Positions 9,288 to 18,156 of a stretch of 64,000 bases of DNA are shown piece after piece. The stretch is from Streptomyces subrutilus (GTDB taxonomy: Bacteria; Actinomycetota; Actinomycetes; Streptomycetales; Streptomycetaceae), in the NCBI RefSeq assembly GCF_008704535.1, contig NZ_CP023701.1:3412501-3476500 (forward strand). The letters run 5' to 3'. Numbering within the stretch: position 1 is the stretch's first letter; each line of letters opens with the position of its first letter. The translations under genes and the position numbers were made by a program. Below the pieces are notes generated by a model. The model was given only the letters and a program-made list of their open reading frames with translations, was not told the DNA's origin and ran no database searches.

Positions 9288-10138
9288 GGGCGGCGCGCCC
9301 GGGAGCGCGGGGAGGGGGGCGCGGGCGGTGCGGCGGGTGCGGCGGCCAGGTGCAGGCGGGTGAAGGCCAGGGCCTCGGCGAGGTCGGCCTCGCGCTCGGC
9401 GGAGGACATCGCGCGCCGGGTGTTGACCTCGATGACGACGTGCCCGTCGAAGGAGGTGCGGGCGAGCCGCTCCAGCAGCTCGGCGCAGGGCTGGGTGCCG
9501 CGGCCGGGGACGAGGTGCTCGTCCTTGGCGGAGCCGTTGCCGTCGGCGAGGTGGACGTGGGCGAGCCGGTCGCCCATCCGGTCGATCATCGCGGTGGCGT
9601 CGGTGCGGGCGGTCGCGGTGTGGGAGAGGTCGACGGTGAAGTGCCGGTAGTCGTCCTTGGTGACGTCCCACTCGGGTGCGTACGCGAGCATCTCGCGGTC
9701 GCGGTAGCGCCAGGGGTACATGTTCTCGACCGCGAAGCGGACGTCGCTCTCGTCTGCCATCCGCCAGATGCCGGTGACGAAGTCCCGCGCGTACTGGCGC
9801 TGCCAGCGGAAGGGCGGGTGCACGACGACCGTGGACGCGCCGAGCCGCTCGGCCGCGGCCCGGGCCCGCAGGAGCTTGGTCCACGGGTCGGTGGACCACA
9901 CCCGCTGGGTGATCAGCAGACAGGGCGCGTGCACGGCGAGGATCGGGACCCCGTGGTCGTCGGAGAGCCGGCGCAGGGCGTCGACGTCCTGGCTGACGGG
10001 GTCCGTCCAGACCATCACCTCGACGCCGTCGTACCCGAGGCGCGCGGCGATCTCGAAGGCGGTCGCCGTCGACTCCGGATAGACGGAGGCGGTGGAGAGG
10101 GCGACTTTCGCTGTCGGGACACGGACTGGTTCTGCCAC
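9284..10138 (-). CDS. Sugar phosphate isomerase/epimerase-like TIM-barrel protein
   Basis: A 284-residue protein of the AP-endonuclease-2/xylose-isomerase-like superfamily. Visible metal-site segments include [22 protein letters not shown] and VIEVNTRR, with His, Asp and Glu residues positioned as in this fold, where a divalent metal is usually bound. The start is set at GTG 10138 (GTGGCAGAACCA); the frame is open further upstream but runs into the inverted-repeat element, which is unlikely to be coding. Substrate unknown: members isomerise sugars, inositols or hydroxypyruvate. It is co-transcribed with the TetR gene downstream. No clear Shine-Dalgarno sequence is seen. Confidence 0.82.
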   Translation of the reverse strand: MAEPVRVPTAKVALSTASVYPESTATAFEIAARLGYDGVEVMVWTDPVSQDVDALRRLSDDHGVPILAVHAPCLLITQRVWSTDPWTKLLRARAAAERLGASTVVVHPPFRWQRQYARDFVTGIWRMADESDVRFAVENMYPWRYRDREMLAYAPEWDVTKDDYRHFTVDLSHTATARTDATAMIDRMGDRLAHVHLADGNGSAKDEHLVPGRGTQPCAELLERLARTSFDGHVVIEVNTRRAMSSAEREADLAEALAFTRLHLAAAPAAPPAPPSPRSRARRP

Positions 10139-10213
10139 GGAGACAGGGTACGGGGCGTGCGGAGGCGGGGCGGGCGGGGCCGCGGGCACCGGGCCGGCCG
10201 GGTGCCGCTGGGG

Positions 10214-10377
10214 CGTCTCTTCCGGATCTTGCCTGACCCGCGCCGCCCGGCACCGCACCCCGCCGCCTTGGCGGAACACCACGTACGTCCAGTACTCCGG
10301 CGTCCCGCCGAGGCGCCGAGGCGCCGATGCACGGCACCGGACGACGCGGGCTCAAGCGGCACGATCCGAAAGAGACG
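10214..10377. mobile_element. MITE-like 164-bp inverted-repeat element
   Basis: The outermost 20 bp (10214-10233, beginning CGTCTCTTCCGGATC) match the reverse complement of 10358-10377 at 18 of 20 positions. The similarity continues inward with small gaps, so 10234-10257 pairs with 10328-10354. This gives arms of about 45-50 bp around a roughly 70-bp centre. There is no open reading frame of substance. Long terminal inverted repeats without a transposase are the hallmark of a miniature inverted-repeat transposable element. The right end stops 2 bp short of the ppx stop codon. I could not find a convincing target-site duplication. A long hairpin RNA is the alternative explanation. Confidence 0.6.
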
Positions 10378-10379
10378 AC

Positions 10380-11321
10380 CTAGGTCACCACCGGCGCCGG
10401 CAGGTGGTCCAGCCGGCGCAGGATGACCCCTTCCCGCAGGGCCCACGGGCAGATCTCCAGCTCCTCGACGCCGAAGAGGTCCATGGCCCCCTCCGCGACC
10501 AGGGCCCCCGCCAGGATCTGGTTCGCGCGGCCGTCCGACACGCCCGGCAGGGCCGCGCGCTGGGCCGTGGTCATCGCGGCGAGGCGCGGGACCCACTCCT
10601 CCAGGGACTTGCGGCTGAGGTCGCGCTGCACGTACAGCCCGTCCGCCGAGCGGGCCGCGCCCGCGATGCGGGCCAGCTGCTTGAACGTCTTCGACGTCGC
10701 GACCACGTGGTCGGGGGCCCCGAAGCGGCTGAACTCGCCGACCGAGCGTGCGATCCGCGCCCGCACGTGCCGCCTGAGCGCCCGGACGTCGGCCCCGTCC
10801 GGCGGGTCGCCGGGGAGCCAGCCCGCGGTGAGGCGGCCCGCACCCAGCGGTAGCGAGACGGCCGCGTCCGGCTCCTCGTCGATGCCGTACGCGATCTCCA
10901 GCGAGCCGCCCCCGATGTCGAGGACCAGCAGCTTTCCGGCCGACCAGCCGAACCAGCGGCGGGCGGCGAGGAAGGTCAGCCGGGCCTCGTCGGCGCCGCT
11001 GAGGACGGGCAGGTCGATGCCCGTCTCGTGCTTCACCCGCGCCAGGACCTCGTCCGCGTTCGTGGCCTCGCGCACGGCGCTGGTCGCGAAGGGCAGGACG
11101 TCCTCGCAGCCCTTGTCCTCGGCGGCCTGGACCGCCCCGGCGATGACCGAGACGAGCAGTTCGACCCCGGCCGGAGTGACGGCTCCGTGCTCGTCGAGCA
11201 GTTCCGCCAGCCGCAGTTCCACCTTGTGCGAGTGGGCGGGCTGGGGACGCGCGCCGGGGTGCGCGTCGACCACCAGCAGATGGATCGTGTTCGAACCCAC
11301 ATCGAGGACACCGAGTCTCAT
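10380..11321 (-). CDS. ppx: Exopolyphosphatase / pppGpp phosphatase (Ppx/GppA family)
   Basis: An ASKHA-fold phosphatase of 313 aa that hydrolyses polyphosphate or pppGpp. The N-terminus [19 protein letters not shown] is the first phosphate-binding loop. [15 protein letters not shown] is the second, with the Glu that activates water, and a helical subdomain follows. It is the short form (no C-terminal HD domain) typical of actinobacteria. The ATG is at 11321 with no Shine-Dalgarno sequence visible. The stop TAG (10380-10382) directly abuts the inverted-repeat element, so the last few codons (PAPVVT) could have been altered by its insertion. Whether polyphosphate or pppGpp is the main substrate cannot be told from sequence. 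Confidence 0.88.
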   Translation of the reverse strand: MRLGVLDVGSNTIHLLVVDAHPGARPQPAHSHKVELRLAELLDEHGAVTPAGVELLVSVIAGAVQAAEDKGCEDVLPFATSAVREATNADEVLARVKHETGIDLPVLSGADEARLTFLAARRWFGWSAGKLLVLDIGGGSLEIAYGIDEEPDAAVSLPLGAGRLTAGWLPGDPPDGADVRALRRHVRARIARSVGEFSRFGAPDHVVATSKTFKQLARIAGAARSADGLYVQRDLSRKSLEEWVPRLAAMTTAQRAALPGVSDGRANQILAGALVAEGAMDLFGVEELEICPWALREGVILRRLDHLPAPVVT

Positions 11322-11384
11322 AGGGGGAAACGCTACTGCGGCCAAGGCGCGGTGGGTGGGTAAGGGGCGCTTAGGCTTGGGTTT

Positions 11385-12260
11385 GTGCCACATACGAAGA
11401 AGGCCAACACGACCCGGTCGAAGAAGGACGCGGGCAAGGACAAGGGCAAGGGCAAGGCCGGCGACCGGAGCGCCAAGAGCGACAGGACCGGCAAGGTCGT
11501 GGTCGTGGCCGACGAGAAGGGGCTCGACTTCCCCCGCGCCTGGGTGGAGTTTCCCGACCCCGCCGATGAAGAACAGGTCTTCCGCTGCGACCTGACCTGG
11601 CTGACGTCCCGCTGGACCTGCATCTTCGGCAGCGGCTGCCAGGGCATCCAGGCCGGCCGGGCGGACGACGGCTGCTGCACGCTCGGGGCGCACTTCTCCG
11701 ACGAGGAGGACGAGCAGCGCGTCGCGGAGCACGTGGCCCGGCTGACGCCGGAGCTGTGGCAGTTCCACGGCGTCGGCAGCGAGAGCGGCTGGACCCAGGT
11801 CGACGACGACGGGGAGCGGCAGACCCGCCGTTGGGAGGGGTCCTGCATCTTCCAGAACCGGCCCGGTTTCGCCGCCGGGGCCGGGTGCTCGCTGCACATC
11901 CTGGCGCTGCGCGAGGGCCGCGAGCCGCTGGAGACCAAGCCGGACGTCTGCTGGCAGCTGCCGGTGCGCCGCACCTACGACTGGATCGACCGGCCCGACG
12001 ACACCCGGGTGCTCCAGGTGTCGATCGGCGAGTACGACCGCCGCGGCTGGGGCCCGGGCGGCCACGACCTCCACTGGTGGTGCACCTCGGCCACCTCCGC
12101 GCACGGCGCCGGCGACCCGGTGTACGTGTCGTACCGCCCGGAGCTGACGGAGCTGATGGGCAAGGAGGGGTACGAGGAGCTGGTGAAGCTCTGCGAGGCG
12201 CGGCTGGCCTCCCTGCTGCCGATGGCCCCGCACCCGGCGGACCCCGTACGCCCGGCCTAG
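11385..12260 (+). CDS. Cysteine-rich conserved hypothetical protein
   Basis: A 291-residue protein with a Lys/Gly-rich basic N-terminal tail (about 40 residues) followed by a domain rich in Cys, Trp and His. Pairs include [49 protein letters not shown] and HDLHWWCTS. The spacing suggests a metal (Zn or Fe-S) site, perhaps related to CxxCxxCC/YkgJ-like proteins, but this is inference. The GTG start at 11385 is preceded by TAGGCT at 11372-11377, 7 nt away, with no ribosome-binding site, implying a leaderless mRNA. It is divergent from ppx, and its stop codon overlaps that of the convergent neighbour. Confidence 0.75.
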   Translation: MPHTKKANTTRSKKDAGKDKGKGKAGDRSAKSDRTGKVVVVADEKGLDFPRAWVEFPDPADEEQVFRCDLTWLTSRWTCIFGSGCQGIQAGRADDGCCTLGAHFSDEEDEQRVAEHVARLTPELWQFHGVGSESGWTQVDDDGERQTRRWEGSCIFQNRPGFAAGAGCSLHILALREGREPLETKPDVCWQLPVRRTYDWIDRPDDTRVLQVSIGEYDRRGWGPGGHDLHWWCTSATSAHGAGDPVYVSYRPELTELMGKEGYEELVKLCEARLASLLPMAPHPADPVRPA

Positions 12261-14131
12261 CCCGGTTCGCTCGCGGACGGGGCCGGGGCGTCCGTGGTGC
12301 CGCCGCCCTCCGTCGGGGTCGGCGTCGGGGTGGGCGACGGCGGCGGGATCGTGGGCTCCGTCGGCGAGGGCGTCGGCTGCGGCGGTGTGGGCGAAGGGCC
12401 GGCCGGGTCGGGCGAGGGGGACGGCGGACGCGTCGGGGGCTGGGTCGGAGCGGCCGTGGTGGCGGGGCGGCCGCGGCCCTGGACGGAGATCACCGCGCCG
12501 GCCGGGTCCACCCCGACCCGGGCCGACCAGGCGCCGACCGGCTGGGCCGCGGCGTCCACGGTGATGCGCAGGGTGACCGATTCTCCCGGGGCCAGCGTGC
12601 CCGCGGTCCGGCTCGCCCGCAGCCACGGGGCGTCGGACCACAGCCGCCAGTCCACCGGAGCGCCGCCGGAGGCCGTCAGGGTGAGCAGCGTGGTCGGGCC
12701 CTGCGCGGAGGCGGCGACGGCCAGACGGCCGGGGGCGCCCGGCCGGTCCGCGTCGGGGGCGGCCGGCGGGCCGGTGCTGATCACCTCGACGAAGACGTCG
12801 GGGTCGGTGCTGCCGGGGGCGAAGCCCGGTCCGGCCGTGGTGTCGGCGTTGCCGGTGTTCTCGTACGCGGCGAGCGGCCGGCCCTCGGTGCGCGGCGGCG
12901 GGATCTCGGACTCGCTCGCGGAGATGCGGGCGGCGCCGCCGACGGGTTCGCCGGTGCTGGGCGCGGCGCGGTAGGCCGCCCACAGGGCCAGCACCGGGGC
13001 GGCGACGACGGTGGCGACCACGGTGGTGGTGACGGCGCGGGAGCGCAGCCGGTCGCGCCGGGCGGCGTGGTCCTTGGGGTCCATGGGGAAGCCGGTGCGG
13101 TCGAAGCGCGGGCCGGGCCCGCCGCCGCGGCGGCCGGAGCGGAGCATCGCCGCGTGGACGGCGGTGCGCGGGGCGGCGACCAGCGGGAGCGCGGTCGCGG
13201 CGGTGGCGCCGCCGGAGCCGGGCCAGGGGTCCGCGGCCCCGACGCGTTCGGCGACGCGGCGGCAGCGGGGGCAGTCGTCGACGTGCCGGACGAGTTCGGC
13301 GCGCAGGGTGGTGGACAGCAGCACCTGGCCGTCGCCGGTGAGCCGGGACACGCTGGGGCAGCCGCCGGTCTCCACGACGGCGAGCGCGGCCCGGGTGCGC
13401 TCCACCTCGCAGGCGGCGCCGGTCAGCAGCTCCCGGGCGGCCGCCGCGGAGGTGCCGAGGACGGCGGCGAGCTCGCCCGTTCCGAGGCGGTGGCGGACGG
13501 CGAGTTCGAGCGCCTCGCGCTGCTCGGGCGTGGTCCCGGCGGCCTCCGGCCAGGCCAGCCGGGCCAGCTCGGTGCGGCGGTACGCGCTCACGTCGAGGGT
13601 GCGCGTGCCGGCCGGGGCGGCGCCCGCGTCCGGTCCGGGGCCGGCGGCGCCGGGCGCGTGGGCGCCTGCGGTGCGCTCCGCGCGGCGGGCGGAGTGCCGG
13701 GACCGCCGCTGTGCGGCGAGGCGGCGCAGGCAGCTCCAGCGGGCGAGGGCGTAGAGCCAGGCCCGGCGGGCCCCTTCGTCGGGGCAGCGGCCGGGGTGCC
13801 GTTCGGCCACGGCGAGCGCGTCGCCCAGCACGTCGGTGGCCGTGTCGTGGTCGCACAGCACCGACAGGCAGTAGGTGAACAGCCCGTCGAGGTAGGGCTC
13901 GTGCCGGAAGGGCGGGGCTTGCGGCGGCTCGCGGAGCGTGAACTCCGCGGCGCCGGCCGGGCCCGCCGAGCCGACCGGGCCCGGACCGGAAGCGGAACCG
14001 GCTGCCGTGCGACCGGAACCGGAACTGCCGGCGGCCGGGCCCGCGGAACCCCCGGAACCGGAAGGCGTGCGCCTGTGCGCCCGGTGTGCGCCGGTGCGCG
14101 ATGAGGGGTGTGCCTGGTTGCTGCTGTTCAC
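12257..14131 (-). CDS. Sigma-factor-like / zinc-finger / BACON-domain membrane protein
   Basis: A 624-residue modular protein. After a Ser/Gly/Pro-rich start comes a helical segment resembling sigma region 2 (about 73-140; [13 protein letters not shown] to [11 protein letters not shown]). A region-4-like segment follows (about 190-255; [17 protein letters not shown]). Next is an anti-sigma-type zinc motif [10 protein letters not shown] near 285-295, then one transmembrane helix ([17 protein letters not shown]), an extracellular BACON-like beta-sandwich ([18 protein letters not shown]) and a Ser/Thr/Pro tail. It joins sigma-like and anti-sigma-like modules in one membrane protein. Whether it binds RNA polymerase is unknown: the sigma-like parts are diverged and could be degenerate. 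Confidence 0.75.
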   Translation of the reverse strand: MNSSNQAHPSSRTGAHRAHRRTPSGSGGSAGPAAGSSGSGRTAAGSASGPGPVGSAGPAGAAEFTLREPPQAPPFRHEPYLDGLFTYCLSVLCDHDTATDVLGDALAVAERHPGRCPDEGARRAWLYALARWSCLRRLAAQRRSRHSARRAERTAGAHAPGAAGPGPDAGAAPAGTRTLDVSAYRRTELARLAWPEAAGTTPEQREALELAVRHRLGTGELAAVLGTSAAAARELLTGAACEVERTRAALAVVETGGCPSVSRLTGDGQVLLSTTLRAELVRHVDDCPRCRRVAERVGAADPWPGSGGATAATALPLVAAPRTAVHAAMLRSGRRGGGPGPRFDRTGFPMDPKDHAARRDRLRSRAVTTTVVATVVAAPVLALWAAYRAAPSTGEPVGGAARISASESEIPPPRTEGRPLAAYENTGNADTTAGPGFAPGSTDPDVFVEVISTGPPAAPDADRPGAPGRLAVAASAQGPTTLLTLTASGGAPVDWRLWSDAPWLRASRTAGTLAPGESVTLRITVDAAAQPVGAWSARVGVDPAGAVISVQGRGRPATTAAPTQPPTRPPSPSPDPAGPSPTPPQPTPSPTEPTIPPPSPTPTPTPTEGGGTTDAPAPSASEPG

Positions 14132-14307
14132 CTGGCGACCGTAGGCGGCACACCGGCGACGGCCCGGAACCCTTCAGCGCTTTTAGTCCTTATGGGTGAA
14201 CGGATCGTCGCCGTGCTGACAGCCGCCCTGACGCGGGCGTCCCCGCGCGGCCCCGGGCGGGGGCCCGGACGCCGCACCGCGCCCCCGGCCCTGTCGGTGC
14301 CGGCCTA

Positions 14308-14313
14308 TACCGT
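14308..14313 (+). promoter_or_regulatory. Candidate -10 box of a leaderless radA transcript
   Basis: TACCGT lies 6 nt before the radA ATG, and no Shine-Dalgarno sequence is present. A TANNNT hexamer at this distance places the transcription start at the initiation codon. A -35 element is not obvious. Confidence 0.4.
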
Positions 14314-14319
14314 GGGCGC

Positions 14320-15732
14320 ATGGCTGCCCGCACTGCTCGTTCATCCGCCAAGGACCGGCCGTCCTACCGCTGTACCGAGTGCGGCTGGACGACCGCGAAG
14401 TGGCTCGGGCGGTGTCCCGAGTGCCAGGCGTGGGGCACCGTCGAGGAGATGGGCGCACCCGCCGTGCGCACCACCGCCGCCGGCCGGGTCTCCACCGCCG
14501 CGGTGCCGATCGCGCAGGTAGACGGCCGGACGGCGACGGCCCGCAGCACCGGCGTGGACGAACTGGACCGGGTGCTCGGCGGCGGGCTCGTGCCCGGCGC
14601 CGTGGTGCTCCTCGCCGGGGAGCCCGGCGTCGGCAAGTCGACGCTGCTGCTCGACGTGGCGGCGAAGGCCTCCAGCGACGCGCACCGCACCCTGTACGTC
14701 ACCGGCGAGGAGTCGGCGAGCCAGGTGCGGCTGCGGGCCGACCGGATCGGCGCGCTCAGCGACCACCTCTACCTCGCCGCCGAGACCGACCTGTCGGCGG
14801 TGCTCGGGCACCTCGACGCCGTGAAGCCCTCCCTGCTCGTCCTGGACTCCGTACAGACGGTCGCCTCCCCCGAGATCGACGGCGCGCCCGGCGGCATGGC
14901 CCAGGTGCGCGAGGTCGCCGGGGCGCTGATCCGGGCCTCCAAGGAACGGAGCATGTCCACCCTGCTCGTCGGCCACGTCACCAAGGACGGCGCCATCGCC
15001 GGCCCGCGGCTGCTGGAGCACCTGGTCGACGTGGTGCTGAGCTTCGAGGGCGACCGGCACGCCCGGCTGCGGCTGGTGCGCGGCATCAAGAACCGGTACG
15101 GCGCCACCGACGAGGTCGGCTGCTTCGAGCTGCACGACGAGGGGATCACCGGGCTCGCCGATCCGAGCGGGCTGTTCCTGACCCGGCGTGCGGAGGCCGT
15201 CCCCGGCACCTGCCTGACCGTGACCCTGGAGGGCAAGCGGCCGCTGGTCGCCGAGGTGCAGGCGCTGACCGTGGACTCGCAGATCCCCTCCCCCCGGCGC
15301 ACCACCTCGGGCCTGGAGACCTCGCGGGTGTCGATGATGCTGGCCGTGCTGGAGCAGCGCGGGCGGATCACCGCACTCGGCAAGCGCGACATCTACTCCG
15401 CCACCGTGGGCGGGGTGAAGCTCACCGAGCCCGCCGCCGACCTGGCCATCGCCCTGGCCCTGGCCTCGGCCGCCAGTGACGTGCCGCTGCCCAAGAACCT
15501 GGTCGCGATCGGCGAGGTCGGGCTGGCCGGCGAGGTCCGGCGGGTGACGGGCGTACAGCGGCGGCTGGCGGAGGCGCACCGGCTGGGCTTCACGCACGCG
15601 CTGGTGCCGGCCGACCCGGGCCGGGTGCCGGCCGGGATGAAGGTGATCGAGGTGGCCGACATGGGCGACGCCCTGCGCGTGCTGCCGCGCGGCCGGTCCC
15701 GGGCCGCGGCCAAGGAGCGCCCCGCCGAGTAG
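14320..15732 (+). CDS. radA: DNA repair protein RadA (Sms)
   Basis: A 470-residue RecA-like ATPase that promotes branch migration of recombination intermediates. Domains in order: N-terminal zinc finger (C18, C21, C32, C35), RecA-type core with Walker A GEPGVGKST and Walker B LLVLDSVQ, the RadA-specific KNRYG motif (as IKNRYGATDEVG), and a C-terminal Lon-protease-like domain (DLAIALALASAASDVPLP) that is inactive as a protease in this family. Length is normal. It lies just upstream of disA, as in many bacteria, where RadA is reported to modulate DisA. An intervening hairpin suggests separate transcription. Confidence 0.95.
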   Translation: MAARTARSSAKDRPSYRCTECGWTTAKWLGRCPECQAWGTVEEMGAPAVRTTAAGRVSTAAVPIAQVDGRTATARSTGVDELDRVLGGGLVPGAVVLLAGEPGVGKSTLLLDVAAKASSDAHRTLYVTGEESASQVRLRADRIGALSDHLYLAAETDLSAVLGHLDAVKPSLLVLDSVQTVASPEIDGAPGGMAQVREVAGALIRASKERSMSTLLVGHVTKDGAIAGPRLLEHLVDVVLSFEGDRHARLRLVRGIKNRYGATDEVGCFELHDEGITGLADPSGLFLTRRAEAVPGTCLTVTLEGKRPLVAEVQALTVDSQIPSPRRTTSGLETSRVSMMLAVLEQRGRITALGKRDIYSATVGGVKLTEPAADLAIALALASAASDVPLPKNLVAIGEVGLAGEVRRVTGVQRRLAEAHRLGFTHALVPADPGRVPAGMKVIEVADMGDALRVLPRGRSRAAAKERPAE

Positions 15733-15814
15733 CCGGCGGCCCGGCGCCGCGCGGCCCGGGCGGCGCGAGCGCGGGCGCCCGGGCCGCCCCGGGCGGCGGA
15801 CGGATGCCTGGTCA

Positions 15815-15836
15815 GGGGAGCCCTGTGGGGCTCCCC
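15815..15836. terminator. Hairpin between radA and disA
   Basis: A perfect 9-bp stem (15815-15823 with 15828-15836) and 4-nt loop. It is preceded by a 12-bp inverted repeat (15751-15762 with 15776-15787). Two stems in a 210-bp gap after radA suggest termination before disA. Confidence 0.5.
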
Positions 15837-15882
15837 CCGGGCCTACCTGGGCAAGCCACGGCGGGGCCGCAGCGCGCGCCGG

Positions 15883-15888
15883 TAGACT
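15883..15888 (+). promoter_or_regulatory. Candidate disA -10 box
   Basis: TAGACT matches the vegetative (HrdB-type) TANNNT -10 consensus. It would give a 5' leader of about 50 nt ahead of the disA GTG, which has its own good ribosome-binding site. The -35 region is not convincing. Confidence 0.4.
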
Positions 15889-15945
15889 TTGTGCTGGTCC
15901 GCCCGGCCGTACGCAGGCGGCGCAACCCGCAACCGGAGGAGTGCA

Positions 15946-17070
15946 GTGGCAGCCAAGGACGGGGCAGCAGCATCCGGGAAGTCGGGCGCGGCGGCCAGGC
16001 AGGAGGCCATGATGCGCGCCTCGCTGAGCGCGGTCGCACCTGGTCAGCCCCTGCGCGACGGGCTGGAACGCATCGTCCGCGGGAACACCGGCGGGCTGAT
16101 CGTCCTCGGCATGGACAAGAGCGTCGAGGCCATGTGCACCGGCGGGTTCGTGCTGGACGTGGAGTTCACCGCGACCCGGCTGCGCGAGCTGTGCAAGCTC
16201 GACGGCGCGCTCATCCTCGACAAGGACATCACCAAGATCCTGCGGGCCGGCGTGCAGCTGGTTCCGGACGCGTCGATCCACACGGAGGAGACGGGCACCC
16301 GCCACCGCACGGCCGACCGCGTCTCCAAGCAGTGCGGCTTCCCGGTGGTGTCGGTCTCGCAGTCGATGCGGCTGATCGCGCTGTACGTGGACGGGGAGCG
16401 GCGGGTCCTGGAGGAGTCCGGGGCGATCCTGTCGCGGGCGAACCAGGCGCTGGCCACGCTGGAGCGGTACAAACTGCGGCTCGACGAGGTCGCCGGCACG
16501 CTGTCGGCGCTGGAGATCGAGGACCTGGTCACGGTCCGTGACGTGACGGCGGTGGCGCAGCGGCTGGAAATGGTGCGCCGGATCGCGACGGAGATCGCCG
16601 AGTACGTGGTCGAACTGGGCACGGACGGGCGGCTGCTGTCGCTCCAGCTGGACGAACTGACCGTCGGCATCGAGCAGGAGCGCGAGCTGGTCATCCGCGA
16701 CTACGTGCCGGAGCCGACGGCGAAGCGCTCCCGCACCGTGGACGAGGCCCTGGCCGAACTGGACGCGCTGACCCACCCGGAGCTGCTGGAGCTGGGCATC
16801 GTGGCGAAGGCCCTCGGCTACACCGGCTCGCCCGAGACCCTGGACTCGGCGGTGTCGCCGCGGGGTTACCGGCTGCTGGCGAAGGTGCCGAGGCTGCCGG
16901 GGGCCATCATCGAGCGCCTGGTGGAGCACTTCGGGGGGCTGCAGAAACTGCTGGCCGCCAGCGTGGACGACCTCCAGGCGGTGGACGGCGTGGGCGAGGC
17001 CCGCGCCCGCAGCGTCCGCGAGGGCCTGTCGCGGCTCGCGGAGTCCTCGATCCTCGAACGCTACGTCTAG
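15946..17070 (+). CDS. disA: Diadenylate cyclase / DNA integrity scanning protein DisA
   Basis: Synthesises cyclic di-AMP from two ATP and scans DNA for branched structures. The 374-residue product has the DAC domain with DGA at 86-88 and RHR at 119-121, both catalytic. A helical linker follows, then a C-terminal DNA-binding helix-hairpin-helix (GGLQKLLAASVDDLQAVDGVG). The GTG at 15946 is chosen for its GGAGGA ribosome-binding site 5 nt upstream; the frame is open earlier without similarity. It follows radA, the classical partner. Catalytic residues are intact, so it should be active. Confidence 0.96.
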   Translation: MAAKDGAAASGKSGAAARQEAMMRASLSAVAPGQPLRDGLERIVRGNTGGLIVLGMDKSVEAMCTGGFVLDVEFTATRLRELCKLDGALILDKDITKILRAGVQLVPDASIHTEETGTRHRTADRVSKQCGFPVVSVSQSMRLIALYVDGERRVLEESGAILSRANQALATLERYKLRLDEVAGTLSALEIEDLVTVRDVTAVAQRLEMVRRIATEIAEYVVELGTDGRLLSLQLDELTVGIEQERELVIRDYVPEPTAKRSRTVDEALAELDALTHPELLELGIVAKALGYTGSPETLDSAVSPRGYRLLAKVPRLPGAIIERLVEHFGGLQKLLAASVDDLQAVDGVGEARARSVREGLSRLAESSILERYV

Positions 17071-17129
17071 GCCGTCCCTTTCGGCCCGCGCCCGGCCCGC
17101 CGCCGACCCGCCCCCACACGGAGGACGGC

Positions 17130-17153
17130 CCGGTCCGGCCCGGTCCGGACCGG
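17130..17153. terminator. Hairpin between convergent disA and the secreted-domain gene
   Basis: A perfect 9-bp stem (CCGGTCCGG at 17130-17138 with 17145-17153) with a 6-nt loop, located between convergent stop codons. Confidence 0.5.
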
Positions 17154-17176
17154 AGGCCGGACCGCCCGTCGGCCCG

Positions 17177-17986
17177 TCAGTCCTGCTTGAGGACGAACGA
17201 GGTGTTCGTCACCGGCATGCCCGGGGACTTGACCTCGACCACGTACGTGCCCGGGGTCGCGCTGCCCGCGGGAGGCGTCTGGCACTGGTCGGCGGCGCTG
17301 AACCTGCGGTCCCATTCCAGCGAGCGCTTCGTCTCGCCCTGCGCGGGGACGCGGAAGAAGACGTTCCCGGCGCCCGGCGGGCAGTCCGCCGAGGACCAGA
17401 CGGCCTTGCTGTCGGTCGCCTGAAGGATGGTCAGGATCGCCTGCTTCGGGCCGAGATCGACCTTGCAGGCGGCGGCGGAGACGTTGCGGGCGATCAGTTC
17501 GAGCCGTGGTTTCTCCCCCGACTCGTACTCGTTCTTCACGCTCTTGACCTCCCACTGGAGGGTGGCCGCGGCACACGCGGGAAGCGTGGAGTCCGCCGGT
17601 ACCTGCCCCGCGCCGCCTCCCCCGCCCGCGCCGCCCATCCCGGCCCCGCCCGCGCCCGCGGTGCCCGCGCCGCCGCCCGGTTCGCCGTTCTTGCCCGAAC
17701 CGGTGGAGCCGCCGCCGTCGGAGCCCGTCGTACCGCCGGAGCCCGACTCCGCGCGCCCGCCCGGGGCCTGAGTGATCGCCGGCCCGGTGCCGGAGGGGCC
17801 CGGGGTGATCGTGATGGTGCCCGGCCCGCCCCGGCCCTTGCCGTTCGTACTCGACCCGCCGCCACTGGAACTGACGGCCCATACGGCGAGGATCGCGAGG
17901 AGCGCGGCGACGGACGCCAGCACAGCCCTCCGTCGCCAGTAGATGGAGGAGGGGAGCGGCCCGACCGGATTGCGCAGAGATCCCAC
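17177..17986 (-). CDS. Membrane-anchored protein with Gly/Ser linker and Cys-containing outer domain
   Basis: A 269-residue hypothetical protein. A short basic N-terminus ending YWRRRA leads into one transmembrane helix (about 21-38). A roughly 90-residue Gly/Ser/Thr-rich flexible linker follows, then a C-terminal beta-rich domain (about 135-269) with conserved-looking Trp and Cys residues (LPACAAATLQWEV, AACKVDLG, SSADCPPG, DQCQTPPAG) that may pair as disulfides outside the cell. The start is set at GTG 17986 (GSLRNPVGP). The frame remains open to 18091, and ATG 18031 is an alternative. Function unknown. It is divergent from the PAP2 gene across a palindrome-containing intergenic region. Confidence 0.72.
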   Translation of the reverse strand: MGSLRNPVGPLPSSIYWRRRAVLASVAALLAILAVWAVSSSGGGSSTNGKGRGGPGTITITPGPSGTGPAITQAPGGRAESGSGGTTGSDGGGSTGSGKNGEPGGGAGTAGAGGAGMGGAGGGGGAGQVPADSTLPACAAATLQWEVKSVKNEYESGEKPRLELIARNVSAAACKVDLGPKQAILTILQATDSKAVWSSADCPPGAGNVFFRVPAQGETKRSLEWDRRFSAADQCQTPPAGSATPGTYVVEVKSPGMPVTNTSFVLKQD

Positions 17987-18027
17987 GGACGGAACTTTAC
18001 GAGAGTCCGTGCTCCGAACCGTGCCCC

Positions 18028-18049
18028 ACATGCCGTGTGACGGGCATGT
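18028..18049. promoter_or_regulatory. Operator-like inverted repeat in a divergent promoter region
   Basis: ACATGCC (18028-18034) and its complement (18043-18049) are separated by 8 nt. Two TGATCA palindromes follow at 18058-18063 and 18085-18090. All lie between the divergent membrane-protein and PAP2 genes, a plausible regulator site. Confidence 0.4.
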
Positions 18050-18156
18050 TTTGCCGATGATCAGTCCGCCGACGAGGTCCGGAGTGATCAAAACGGGCCA
18101 GAATCAGCCAGGAGTCTGACGCCACCCCACCTTCACCTTGAGTACCTTCGGTGACC

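Noticed and set aside
10380..14153. A 1257-codon open frame on the minus strand running into ppx
   Set aside because: Only the ppx portion from ATG 11321 has family similarity. The upstream part overlaps the Cys-rich gene and the BACON gene in the wrong frame and is Arg/Pro-rich.
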